Notes: a model not told the origin generated them from the sequence alone. A stretch of 11,121 bases of DNA from an uncultured Dermabacteraceae bacterium (GCA_946223075.1 CAMILZ010000035.1:1-11121), one strand, 5' to 3'; counted from the stretch's first letter, positions 1 through 6,570 are shown. Made by a program: numbers and translations.

Positions 1-104
1 GAATGCCGCCGGGGCGCGAGGCCCTCATCGCGTTCGCGAGCCACTACGGGAGGCGAGAAAAAGAGCTGGTCGAGGAGACCCTCGACCAGCTCTCATCGCG
101 ATAG
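1..104 (+). CDS. 3' end of a rightward gene of unknown function (partial)
   Basis: An open frame enters from the left edge (first full codon at position 3) and stops at TAG 102-104. It encodes about 33 residues ending in LVEETLDQLSSR, a charged, amphipathic, helix-like tail. Third codon positions are overwhelmingly G or C, matching the real genes nearby, which is the main reason to believe it. The ATG at position 3 is probably internal, because no upstream sequence is visible. The last third coincides with the terminator hairpin of the opposing hydrolase gene, so the two genes would be convergent with stops 13 bases apart. No family is recognisable from so short a tail. A chance open frame in GC-rich DNA remains possible. 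Confidence 0.45.
   Translation, partial: MPPGREALIAFASHYGRREKELVEETLDQLSSR
57..93 (-). terminator. Intrinsic terminator of the mscR-hydrolase unit
   Basis: A perfect 14-base-pair stem (62-75 with 80-93) closes on the four-base loop 76-79. Read leftward it is followed by a run of U (the A run at 58-62 on the + strand). It lies 24 bases beyond the TAA stop of the hydrolase gene (118-120). There is no T run on the right-hand side, so it is oriented for the leftward unit, although the strong stem might also slow rightward transcription. Confidence 0.88.
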
Positions 105-117
105 GAGCGGCGCTCGC

Positions 118-753
118 TTAGAGCCAATCGCCCTCGGCACGCTCGCGTTCGGCGCCGATCGTCGTGTCCGGACCGTGCCCCGTGTGCACGATCGTCGAAT
201 CCTCAAGCGTGAAGAGCCGCTCGCGGATGCTGTCCTCGATCTGCCCGCGGTCGCTGTAGGAGCGGCCGGTCGCACCGGGGCCGCCCTCGAAGAGCGTGTC
301 ACCCGAAAAAAGCTGATCCGGCTCGCCCTCCTCGGTGCTGCGCAGGAGGTAGCACACCGACCCGGGGGAGTGGCCCGGCGTGTGGATGACCTCGAGTTCG
401 TGGTCCGCGATGCTAAAGGCGTCGCCGTCCGCAACGTCAGCGTCCCATTCGAGGTCGCCGTGCGTGAGAGCCCAAAGCTTCTTGTCGTCCGGATGCAGGA
501 GCATGGGCGCCTGGTAGCGTTCGGCGAGTTCGGGAGCGAACCGCGAATGGTCATCGTGAGCGTGCGTGAGGAGGATCGCGAGGAGGGTGCGGCCGTTCAC
601 GAGCGTGTCGATCGTCTCGATGCTGTGGGGCGCGTCGATCACAACGCAGTCCTCGTCGTTGCCGATGACCCACACGTTGTTTTCGACGTCGTGTGTTTCA
701 CCGTCGAGGGTGAAAGTTCCTTCTGCAACGGCATGGTCGATGCGGAGATTCAT
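118..753 (-). CDS. Metallo-beta-lactamase fold hydrolase, glyoxalase II-like
   Basis: A 211-residue soluble protein, with no signal peptide or membrane segment visible. It has the complete metal-binding set of the metallo-beta-lactamase superfamily: THAHDDH at residues 63-69, H128 within HTPGHSPG (124-131), D152 within SGDTLF, and H193 within HTGHGP. The compact size and the HTPGHSPG motif resemble glyoxalase II and related thiol-ester hydrolases. The ATG start at 753 has a good ribosome site (GAAAAGGA, 761-768) seven bases upstream. It lies 42 bases downstream of mscR with no terminator between, so the two are very likely one transcript. Mycobacteria also carry a small hydrolase of this fold beside mscR, as I recall it. 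The inferred role is hydrolysis of a mycothiol thioester, plausibly S-formylmycothiol; the family is certain but the substrate is not proven. Confidence 0.9.
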   Translation of the reverse strand: MNLRIDHAVAEGTFTLDGETHDVENNVWVIGNDEDCVVIDAPHSIETIDTLVNGRTLLAILLTHAHDDHSRFAPELAERYQAPMLLHPDDKKLWALTHGDLEWDADVADGDAFSIADHELEVIHTPGHSPGSVCYLLRSTEEGEPDQLFSGDTLFEGGPGATGRSYSDRGQIEDSIRERLFTLEDSTIVHTGHGPDTTIGAERERAEGDWL

Positions 754-795
754 GGTGAAGTCCTTTTCTCTTTTTTTCGTCGAGCGTTGGGGAGA

Positions 796-1899
796 TCAGG
801 CCTTGGGCAGCTCAACGACGCTGCGGAGGATATCTCCACCCTTCATGCGCTCGAATGCGCCTTCGACGTCGTCGAGAGCGATGCGTTCGGTCACAAACTC
901 GTCGAGCGGGAGACGCCCCTGCGCGAAGAGGTCCGCGAGGTAGGGGAAGTCGCGCTCGGGCAGGCAGTCGCCGTACCACGAGCTCTTGAGGGCGCCACCG
1001 CGGCTGAAAATGTCGATGAGCGGGAGCGTGATCTCGGCCTTCGGGTTCGGTACGCCCACGAGAACAACACGGCCGGCAAGGTCACGACCGTAGAACGCGG
1101 CGGTGTAGGTCGCGGGAATGCCGACGGCGTCCACGACCACGTCGGCACCGAAACCGCCCGTGAGCTCGCGGATCTTTTCGGCAACCTCGTCGGGTTCGAG
1201 GCCCTTCGTGGCAACAGTGTGCGTCGCGCCGAGAGCGCGTGCCTTCTCGAACTTCTTGTCGTCGAGATCGAGGGCGATGATCGTGGTCGCGCCGCCGAGC
1301 TTTGCACCCGCAACGGCGGCGAGGCCGACGCCCCCCGCGCCGATCACCGCGACGGATTCTCCGCGCTGCACTTCGCCCGTGTTGAGCGTGGCGCCGATTC
1401 CGGCCATGACGCCACAGCCGAGGAGGCCGACGGCTGCCGCATCCGCATCGGGGTCCACCTTCGTGCACTGAAGCTCGTGGACGAGGGTCTTTTCGGCGAA
1501 AGCACCGATGCCGAGGGCGGCGGTGAGCTCGGTACCATCCTCGAGGGTCATGGGCTTCGAGGCGTTGAACGTATCGAAGCAGTACTTCGGCTCGCCCTTC
1601 TTGCACGCGCGGCATTGGCCACATACCGCGCGCCAGTTGAGGATCACGGTGTCGCCTACCTCAACGTGGGTGACGTTTTCGCCGATCTCGCTCACGACTG
1701 CGGTTGCTTCGTGACCGAGAAGGAAGGGGTAGTCGTCGTTGATGTCGCCGTTGCGGTAGGCGAGATCGGTGTGGCACACACCGCACGTCTTGATGTCGAC
1801 GATGACGTCGCGCGGGCCGGGTTCGGGGATCGTGATGTCAACGATCTTCGCGGGGTCGTTCGCGGCGAAGGAGACGAGGCCCTCGACTGTTGTGGTCAT
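796..1899 (-). CDS. mscR: S-(hydroxymethyl)mycothiol dehydrogenase (mycothiol-dependent formaldehyde dehydrogenase)
   Basis: A 367-residue zinc-dependent, NAD-linked medium-chain dehydrogenase. It oxidises S-hydroxymethylmycothiol, the spontaneous adduct of formaldehyde and mycothiol, to S-formylmycothiol; the family can also act on S-nitrosomycothiol. Catalytic zinc ligands are C39 (in CGVCHTD), H63 (in LLGHEA) and C162 (in LLGCGVMAG). Structural zinc ligands are C93, C96, C99 and C107. The nucleotide fold shows GAGGVG at 187-192, and acidic D211 at the end of the next strand fits NAD rather than NADP. Segments such as NWRAVCGQCRACK, FDTFNA and GGALKSSWYGDCLPE are as I remember them in mycobacterial MscR. 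The start at 1899 is chosen because GAAAGG (1908-1913) lies eight bases upstream and the protein then begins MTTTVEGLV like the family; a longer upstream frame to 2046 has no such support. First gene of the leftward pair. Confidence 0.93.
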   Translation of the reverse strand: MTTTVEGLVSFAANDPAKIVDITIPEPGPRDVIVDIKTCGVCHTDLAYRNGDINDDYPFLLGHEATAVVSEIGENVTHVEVGDTVILNWRAVCGQCRACKKGEPKYCFDTFNASKPMTLEDGTELTAALGIGAFAEKTLVHELQCTKVDPDADAAAVGLLGCGVMAGIGATLNTGEVQRGESVAVIGAGGVGLAAVAGAKLGGATTIIALDLDDKKFEKARALGATHTVATKGLEPDEVAEKIRELTGGFGADVVVDAVGIPATYTAAFYGRDLAGRVVLVGVPNPKAEITLPLIDIFSRGGALKSSWYGDCLPERDFPYLADLFAQGRLPLDEFVTERIALDDVEGAFERMKGGDILRSVVELPKA

Positions 1900-2006
1900 G
1901 TGTGAAGCCTTTCTGTTGGGCGCCGGACCTGTGTGAGCGCAGCGGCGGTGGGCACGTGTTGCCCGTACGCGCGAGCGCTGTGCACCGGGAGCGTACGACC
2001 CCCACC

Positions 2007-2035
2007 GTATCCTGCACGTATCATTGCAAGTGCAA
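2007..2035 (-). promoter_or_regulatory. Candidate mscR promoter region
   Basis: On the minus strand TTGCAC (2030-2035) stands 17 bases from GGATAC (2007-2012), and an alternative -10 reading, CAGGAT, lies at 2009-2014. The -35-like hexamer is fair but the -10 match is weak, so this is only a suggestion. It sits about 110 bases upstream of the mscR start and overlaps the inverted repeat at 2024-2035. Confidence 0.25.
2024..2035. promoter_or_regulatory. Inverted repeat, candidate operator between mscR and pheS
   Basis: A perfect interrupted palindrome, TTGCA-AG-TGCAA, lies in the divergent intergenic region and covers the -35-like hexamer proposed for mscR. Its size and symmetry fit the site of a dimeric helix-turn-helix regulator. 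No regulator gene is adjacent, and the motif is not one I can assign to a known protein. A second, looser pairing (TGCAC at 2013-2017 with GTGCA at 2030-2034) surrounds it. Confidence 0.35.
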
Positions 2036-2051
2036 AAAGCATGCACCCACG

Positions 2052-2103
2052 CGAGGGCCCCTCGATGACCGGTTTAATCGTGTGATCGAGCGCGGGCCCG
2101 CGC
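2052..2103 (+). other. Hairpin-rich leader upstream of pheS
   Basis: Three inverted repeats follow one another: CGAGG-gcc-CCTCG (2052-2064), CTCGAT pairing with ATCGAG (2061-2066 with 2085-2090), and the 14-base palindrome GCGCGGGCCCGCGC (2090-2103). The first two share bases 2061-2064 and so cannot form completely together. No run of phenylalanine codons is present nearby, so a PheM-type leader-peptide attenuator is not supported, and I do not see a T-box. Structure near a start in GC-rich DNA can be incidental. Confidence 0.35.
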
Positions 2104-2135
2104 GTGACGTGTCAACGTGAGGATGTGGTGAATTC

Positions 2136-3233
2136 GTGTCAGATGTGACGAACAGTGTGGACATGAGCGAGGAGGCGATCGCACGCGCGGTCGATTCCGC
2201 GCTCGCCGCGATCGCGGGGGCCACAACGTCGGCGGAAATCAAGCAGGTGCGCATCGCCCATGTGGGGGATGACTCCCCGCTTTCGCGCGCGAACCGCGGC
2301 ATCAAGGATCTGCCGAAGGAACAAAAGGCCGCTGCAGGCAAGCTCATTGGCGGTTCGAAGGGTCGTGTGCAGCAGGCGCTCGCGGCGCGTGCGAAAGAGA
2401 TCGCGGAGAAAGAAGAGGCCGAGGCGCTCGCGAAGGATCGCGTCGATGTCACGACCGCCGTGGACCGGCTTCCACGAGGCGCGCGCCACCCTCTCGGCAT
2501 CCTCCAGGACCGCATCGCCGACGTGTTCGTGGGCCTCGGTTGGGAAATCGCCGAGGGGCCCGAGATCGAGGCCGAGTGGTTCAACTTCGACGCACTCAAC
2601 TTCGATGAAGACCACCCGGCGCGTCAGATGCAGGACACCTTCTACGTGGCTCCCGAGGGCAGCGGCCAGGTGTTGCGCACGCACACCTCGCCCGTCCAGG
2701 CACGTACCTTGCTTGAGCGCGGCGTCCCGCTTTATATCGCGTGCCCCGGCAAGGTGTTCCGCACCGATGAGCTTGATGCGACCCACGCACCCGTGTTCAA
2801 CCAGGTTGAGGGCCTTGCTATTGACCGCGATCTCACGATGGCGGATCTCGTCGGCACACTCGATAAGGTCGCCGAGGCGCTCTTTGGCGGCAAGCCGATT
2901 ACGCGCCTTCGACCCTCGTACTTCCCCTTCACCGAGCCGAGCGCCGAAATGGACTTCCGCTGCTTCAAGTGCGAGGCCAAGAATGGGCTCGAGGCTGATG
3001 CTGATCCGTCGTGCCGCGTCTGCAGCGGAACCGGCTGGATCGAAATGGGGGGCTGCGGCATGGTCAACCCGGCGGTGCTCCGCGCATGCGGCGTCGATCC
3101 GCATGAGTACCGCGGTTTCGCGTTCGGGCTCGGTATCGAGCGCATTCTCATGCTTCGCAACTCGGTCACCGACATGCACGACATCGTGGAGGGTGACGTG
3201 CGCTTCTCCCAGCACTACGGAACGGAGATCTAA
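2136..3233 (+). CDS. pheS: Phenylalanine--tRNA ligase alpha subunit
   Basis: The 365-residue catalytic subunit of the cytoplasmic alpha2beta2 enzyme that attaches phenylalanine to tRNA-Phe. Residues 10-100 form the charged coiled-coil arm that contacts tRNA. The class II catalytic core follows, with RHPL (117-120), THTSPVQAR (182-190), the motif 2 region from VFRTDELDATHAP to FNQVEG, FPFTEPSAE (263-271), and motif 3 GLGIER (331-336). A329 in GFAFG corresponds to the Ala that sets the phenylalanine pocket in E. coli (A294). Four cysteines (276, 279, 293, 296) form a CxxC...CxxC pair before GWIEMGGCGMV, as in many bacterial PheS. The GTG start at 2136 is preferred; GAGGA (2119-2123) is a little far upstream. 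The next candidate, ATG 2163, has no ribosome site. pheT begins three bases after the stop. Confidence 0.97.
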   Translation: MSDVTNSVDMSEEAIARAVDSALAAIAGATTSAEIKQVRIAHVGDDSPLSRANRGIKDLPKEQKAAAGKLIGGSKGRVQQALAARAKEIAEKEEAEALAKDRVDVTTAVDRLPRGARHPLGILQDRIADVFVGLGWEIAEGPEIEAEWFNFDALNFDEDHPARQMQDTFYVAPEGSGQVLRTHTSPVQARTLLERGVPLYIACPGKVFRTDELDATHAPVFNQVEGLAIDRDLTMADLVGTLDKVAEALFGGKPITRLRPSYFPFTEPSAEMDFRCFKCEAKNGLEADADPSCRVCSGTGWIEMGGCGMVNPAVLRACGVDPHEYRGFAFGLGIERILMLRNSVTDMHDIVEGDVRFSQHYGTEI

Positions 3234-3236
3234 GCA

Positions 3237-5831
3237 ATGCCACGCATTCCCCTTTCATGGATTGGCGAGCACGTTGAGCTCGCCGAAGGTGCAAACGCCG
3301 AGGCTGTTGCGGCCTCGCTCGTCTCCGTGGGGCTCGAGGAAGAAGCGATCTTCGGTGCTCAGGTGACGGGACCGCTCGTCGTGGGCCGCGTCCTGAACCT
3401 CGTCAAGGAGACCCACAAGAACGGCAAGACGGTCAATTGGTGCCGCGTCGATGTGGGTCCCGAGCACAATGAGGACAAGGACAACCCGAAGGATCCGCAG
3501 CCGGGCGACGAAGTGCCGAGCCGCGGCATCATTTGCGGCGCGCACAATTTCGTCGAGGGTGATTTGGTCGTCGTCTCGCTGCCCGGAACGGTTCTCCCGG
3601 GAAACTTCGCGATCGCGGCGCGCAAGACCTACGGTCACGTTTCCGACGGCATGATTTGCTCGACCGAAGAGCTCGGACTCGGCGAAGACACCGAGGACGG
3701 CATCATCGTTCTGGGCAAGGGCATCGCTGAGGGCATCGACGCGAAACCCGGCGACGATGCGATCACGCTTTTCGGGCTCGATGAAGAGGTCGTGGAGATC
3801 AACGTAACTCCCGACCGCGGCTACTGCTTTTCCATGCGCGGCGTTGCCCGCGAATACTCGCACGCCACCGGTCAGGCCTTCACTGACCCGGCTCTCGCGA
3901 TCGAGGTGCCCGAGGCAACCGGCGAAGGCTTCGAGGTCGTGCTCGAAGACGACGCCCCGATCCGCGGCAACGTGGGCGCGACGTCCTACGTCGCGCAGCG
4001 CGTGAGCGGCGTGGACACCTCGGCCCCGAGCCCCAGGTGGATGCAGCAGCGACTCACGCTCGCGGGCATGCGTCCCATCTCGCTCATCGTCGACGTCGGC
4101 AATTACGTCATGCTCGACCTCGGTCAGCCTCTGCACATGTTCGATGCCGCGAAGCTCACGGCACCAATCGTCGTGCGACGCGCGAAAGAGGGTGAGAAGC
4201 TCACGACCCTCGATGAGAAGGCTCGCAAGCTCCATGCAGAAGATCTCGTAGTCGCGGATTCGACGGGCGGCCACGGCGCACGCGCGGTCGCGCTCGCGGG
4301 TGTCGTGGGCGGAAGCGAGACCGAGGTCGACGAAAGTACCGTCGATGTCGTGATCGAGGCCGCTCATTTCGACCCGACGACTCAGGCGCGTACCGCACGC
4401 CGCCACAAGCTCGTATCCGAGGCCGGTAAGCGTGGCGAGCGTGGCGTCGACCCCGAACTCGTGGAAGTTGCCGCGTATCGAGCGGCCCAACTCCTCGTCG
4501 AATACGGCGGAGGAACTCTCGATTCGGCCCGGACGCATGCGCGCGCGGGCGAAAGCGCGGAAGTGGAGATCACGCTTCCCCTCGACTACGCCGAGCGCGT
4601 CGTGGGTATTGCCTACACGCGAGAGCAGGTTGTGGGTTCGCTCGAGAAGATCGGCTGTACCGTGTCGCCCTCGGGCAGCGGCGAAAACGGCGCCGAAACG
4701 TTCGTGGTCAATCCTCCGACCTGGCGCCCTGATCTCCGCATCCCCGAGGATCTCGTTGAGGAAATCGCTCGACTCGAAGGCTATGACGCGATTCCGTCGA
4801 GGCTACCGTCGGCCCCCGGCGGGCGTGGCTTGACTCGCGCCCAGCGCGCACGGCGAGCCGTCGCGAACGCCCTCGCCGAGGCAGGGGCAACCGAGGTCGT
4901 GAGTTTCCCGTTCACGAACGAGAAGACTTTCCAGAAGCTCCGCCTGCCCGAGGACTCGCCACTTCGCGAAGCGGTGCGCCTGCTCAATCCACTCGCGGAC
5001 GACGAGCCGCTTATGCGCACGGCGATCCTTGAGACCCTCCTGCCCGTTGCGCAACGAAACCTTGCGCGTGGCGAGGAATCGGTCGCGGTCTTTGAGTCGG
5101 GTCTCGTGTTCGAAAAGCGTGGCGAGCGCGTTCCGGTGCCGAGTGCTGAGTCACGCCCGAGCGATGCCGAGCTTGAGGAGATTGCTTCCTCTCTCGCGAA
5201 GCAGGATCGTCACGTCGCTCTCGTGGCGGGCGGGCCGATCACTCCGGCCAGCCCCCTCACCGAGGCGCGCGCGTGGGATTGGGCCGACGCGATCTCCTTC
5301 GCGCGTCGCGTTGCCGCGGCGGCGGGTGCTGAGCTCGTGCTCGAGCAGGGTGAGTCGAGTGCGTTCCACCCGGGCCGCACGGCAATCCTTTCGACCATCG
5401 AGGGGGAGCGCGTAGGCGTTGCCGGCGAGCTTCACCCCGCGGTGATCAAGGCGTTCAGCCTCCCGAAGCACGCGGCAGCCCTCGAACTCGATCTCGAAGC
5501 GGTCATTGAGTCCGCGCCTGCTGTGGTCCCAGCCGAACCTGTCTCGACCTTCCCGATCGCGAAGGAAGACTTCGCATTCGTCGTTGACGGGGACACGCCC
5601 GCCGAGGCCGTGCGCGCGGCGCTCATCGTGGGCATTGGCGATATTGCGGAGGACGTGCGTCTCTTCGACGAATACCGCGGCGATCAGGTCGCGGAAGGGA
5701 AGAAGTCCCTCGCGTTCGCCGTGCGGCTGCGCCCTCATGAAAAGACGCTCAAGGGCGCCGAGATCGATGAGATCCGTGCGCGCGCGATCAAGGCGGTTGA
5801 ATCGGCCGTTGGCGGCGAGTTGCGCGCGTAG
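3237..5831 (+). CDS. pheT: Phenylalanine--tRNA ligase beta subunit
   Basis: The 864-residue beta subunit, of the usual bacterial length. Domains in order: N-terminal segment; OB-fold tRNA-binding domain at about 40-155 (VVGRV..., ICGAHNF at 99-105, VSDGMICS); the B3/B4 editing domain at about 200-400, which hydrolyses mischarged Tyr-tRNA-Phe; B5 domain around 445-520 with WRPDLRIPEDLVEEIARLEGYD; a catalytic-like core; and the C-terminal anticodon-binding (FDX-ACB) domain from about 768, starting near FPIAKEDFAFVVD. GGAG (3224-3227), inside the end of pheS, provides the ribosome site nine bases before the ATG. The tight spacing shows an obligate pheST operon. One oddity: in the conserved stretch SEAGKRGERGVDP (394-406), G400 stands where related enzymes usually have an aromatic residue. 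Confidence 0.97.
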   Translation: MPRIPLSWIGEHVELAEGANAEAVAASLVSVGLEEEAIFGAQVTGPLVVGRVLNLVKETHKNGKTVNWCRVDVGPEHNEDKDNPKDPQPGDEVPSRGIICGAHNFVEGDLVVVSLPGTVLPGNFAIAARKTYGHVSDGMICSTEELGLGEDTEDGIIVLGKGIAEGIDAKPGDDAITLFGLDEEVVEINVTPDRGYCFSMRGVAREYSHATGQAFTDPALAIEVPEATGEGFEVVLEDDAPIRGNVGATSYVAQRVSGVDTSAPSPRWMQQRLTLAGMRPISLIVDVGNYVMLDLGQPLHMFDAAKLTAPIVVRRAKEGEKLTTLDEKARKLHAEDLVVADSTGGHGARAVALAGVVGGSETEVDESTVDVVIEAAHFDPTTQARTARRHKLVSEAGKRGERGVDPELVEVAAYRAAQLLVEYGGGTLDSARTHARAGESAEVEITLPLDYAERVVGIAYTREQVVGSLEKIGCTVSPSGSGENGAETFVVNPPTWRPDLRIPEDLVEEIARLEGYDAIPSRLPSAPGGRGLTRAQRARRAVANALAEAGATEVVSFPFTNEKTFQKLRLPEDSPLREAVRLLNPLADDEPLMRTAILETLLPVAQRNLARGEESVAVFESGLVFEKRGERVPVPSAESRPSDAELEEIASSLAKQDRHVALVAGGPITPASPLTEARAWDWADAISFARRVAAAAGAELVLEQGESSAFHPGRTAILSTIEGERVGVAGELHPAVIKAFSLPKHAAALELDLEAVIESAPAVVPAEPVSTFPIAKEDFAFVVDGDTPAEAVRAALIVGIGDIAEDVRLFDEYRGDQVAEGKKSLAFAVRLRPHEKTLKGAEIDEIRARAIKAVESAVGGELRA

Positions 5832-5860
5832 TCGGCGCGTCATTCGCCTTTGGCGTTTGG

Positions 5861-5907
5861 GCCTGGCCTTTCCCTGGTGTGCACAGGGAGGGGCCAGGCT
5901 CCTTTTT
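5861..5907 (+). terminator. Intrinsic terminator of the pheST operon
   Basis: A long stem: GCCTGGCC (5861-5868) pairs with GGCCAGGC (5892-5899). It continues through two U-G wobbles into TCCCTG (5871-5876) paired with CAGGGA (5884-5889), closing on a seven-base loop. T5903-T5907 supplies the U run. It begins 30 bases after the pheT stop and separates pheST from the arginine genes. Confidence 0.93.
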
Positions 5908-5938
5908 GTATGATCATGCACATGAATGCAAATCGATT
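5907..5938 (+). promoter_or_regulatory. Candidate tandem ARG boxes and promoter for argR-argG-argH
   Basis: Two 14-base near-palindromes resemble the ArgR core site TGAAT-N4-ATTCA. Box 1 (5907-5920, TGTATGATCATGCA) and box 2 (5923-5936, TGAATGCAAATCGA) each match eight of ten defined positions. Their centres are 16 bases apart, closer than the roughly 20-21 known for classical tandem boxes. TATGAT (5909-5914), inside box 1, matches the -10 consensus at five of six positions, though the -35 region lies in the terminator hairpin and is poor. Binding here would block transcription, consistent with arginine-dependent autorepression. This is inference from motif similarity. Confidence 0.5.
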
Positions 5939-5943
5939 CTTTT

Positions 5944-5983
5944 GTGGGTGCAGTGCCCACCGGTGTGAGCGTGGCGCTCACGC
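5944..5983 (+). other. Two consecutive hairpins in the argR leader
   Basis: GTGGG (5944-5948) pairs with CCCAC (5956-5960). It is immediately followed by the perfect seven-pair stem GTGAGCG (5965-5971) with CGCTCAC (5975-5981), which can extend by two more pairs. Neither is followed by a U run, so they are not classical terminators. They occupy the first half of the untranslated leader if transcription starts near 5921. Confidence 0.4.
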
Positions 5984-6015
5984 GATGTTCGAAAGCTCGA
6001 CGGTTGCCGGGGCAT

Positions 6016-6020
6016 GAGGA
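6016..6020 (+). promoter_or_regulatory. argR: Ribosome binding site that fixes the argR start
   Basis: GAGGA followed by GAGAGCG precedes ATG 6028 at a suitable distance. The alternative in-frame ATG at 5926 has no such site and would put the ARG-box-like sequence inside the gene. Confidence 0.75.
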
Positions 6021-6027
6021 GAGAGCG

Positions 6028-6570
6028 ATGAGTGAACAACCGCAGCAGCCACAAACGAAGATCTCGCGCCTGCGCAAGATCGTCGACATCCTGAACCGCA
6101 CCGAGGTGACCTCGCAAACGGCCCTGCTCGCGCTCCTCGAAAAGGACGGCGTGAAGGTCACTCAGGCCACCCTCTCGCGTGACCTCGTGGAACTTCGTGC
6201 CGAAAAGGTGCGCTCGAGTTCCGGCTCTCTCGTGTACATGCTCCCGCCCGAAGGGGGCGAACGCGTCCACAGTTTGCGGCGCCCGCCCTCGCAGGAGCAC
6301 TACGCCGCGAGGCTCCAACGTCTCGCCGAAGAGTTGCTCGTGAGCGCGGAAGCGAGTGAAAACCTCGTCGTCGTGCGCACGCCGCCCGGGGCTGCGCAGT
6401 ACCTCGCGAGCGCCCTCGACCATTCGGTGTTGCCCTCAATCCTCGGCACGATCGCGGGGGACGACACGATCCTCATCGTCGCGCGTGGTGGAACTGAAGG
6501 CCGCGAGCTCGCCGCAACCCTGCTCGAACTTGCCGACGGTCGCCGCGCCGGAATCGACGACCAGGCATAG
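6028..6570 (+). CDS. argR: Arginine repressor ArgR
   Basis: A 180-residue hexameric transcription regulator that binds ARG boxes when loaded with arginine. Residues 10-75 form the winged helix-turn-helix: ISRLRKIVDIL, then recognition-helix motif VTQATLSRDLVEL at 44-56. Residues 95-175 form the oligomerisation and arginine-binding domain, with the diagnostic GTIAGDDT at 140-147, whose two aspartates (145, 146) contact arginine in the family. The start at 6028 is set by its ribosome site and yields a family-length protein; the 34 residues that could be added upstream do not look like ArgR. It heads the arginine operon, 49 bases before argG. It probably regulates itself through the boxes at 5907-5936. 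In most actinobacteria argR follows argCJBDF; here it follows pheT directly. Confidence 0.96.
   Translation: MSEQPQQPQTKISRLRKIVDILNRTEVTSQTALLALLEKDGVKVTQATLSRDLVELRAEKVRSSSGSLVYMLPPEGGERVHSLRRPPSQEHYAARLQRLAEELLVSAEASENLVVVRTPPGAAQYLASALDHSVLPSILGTIAGDDTILIVARGGTEGRELAATLLELADGRRAGIDDQA

Noticed and set aside
175..1905. A 576-codon rightward open frame covering the hydrolase and mscR
   Set aside because: It is antisense to two clear enzymes with intact motifs. Such frames arise because the real genes rarely use TTA, CTA and TCA codons, whose complements are stops. Its protein is low-complexity and resembles nothing I know.
1900..2046. A longer MscR starting at 2046 on the minus strand
   Set aside because: The 49 extra residues are basic and unlike the family, while ATG 1899 has a well-spaced ribosome site and gives the known MscR N terminus.
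2041..2085. A 14-codon frame as a pheS leader peptide
   Set aside because: It contains no phenylalanine codon and no clear ribosome site, so it lacks the defining feature of such an attenuator.
2139..4538. Long leftward open frames opposite pheS and pheT
   Set aside because: They mirror well-conserved pheST codons, have no plausible ribosome sites in context, and encode composition-biased protein without motifs.
5926..6027. A longer ArgR starting at ATG 5926
   Set aside because: The added 34 residues do not look like ArgR, there is no ribosome site, and ATG 6028 has a good one.
5151..6161. A 336-codon leftward frame spanning the end of pheT, the intergenic region and the start of argR
   Set aside because: It crosses the pheST terminator and the ARG-box region and is antisense to conserved coding sequence. 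No domain is visible.
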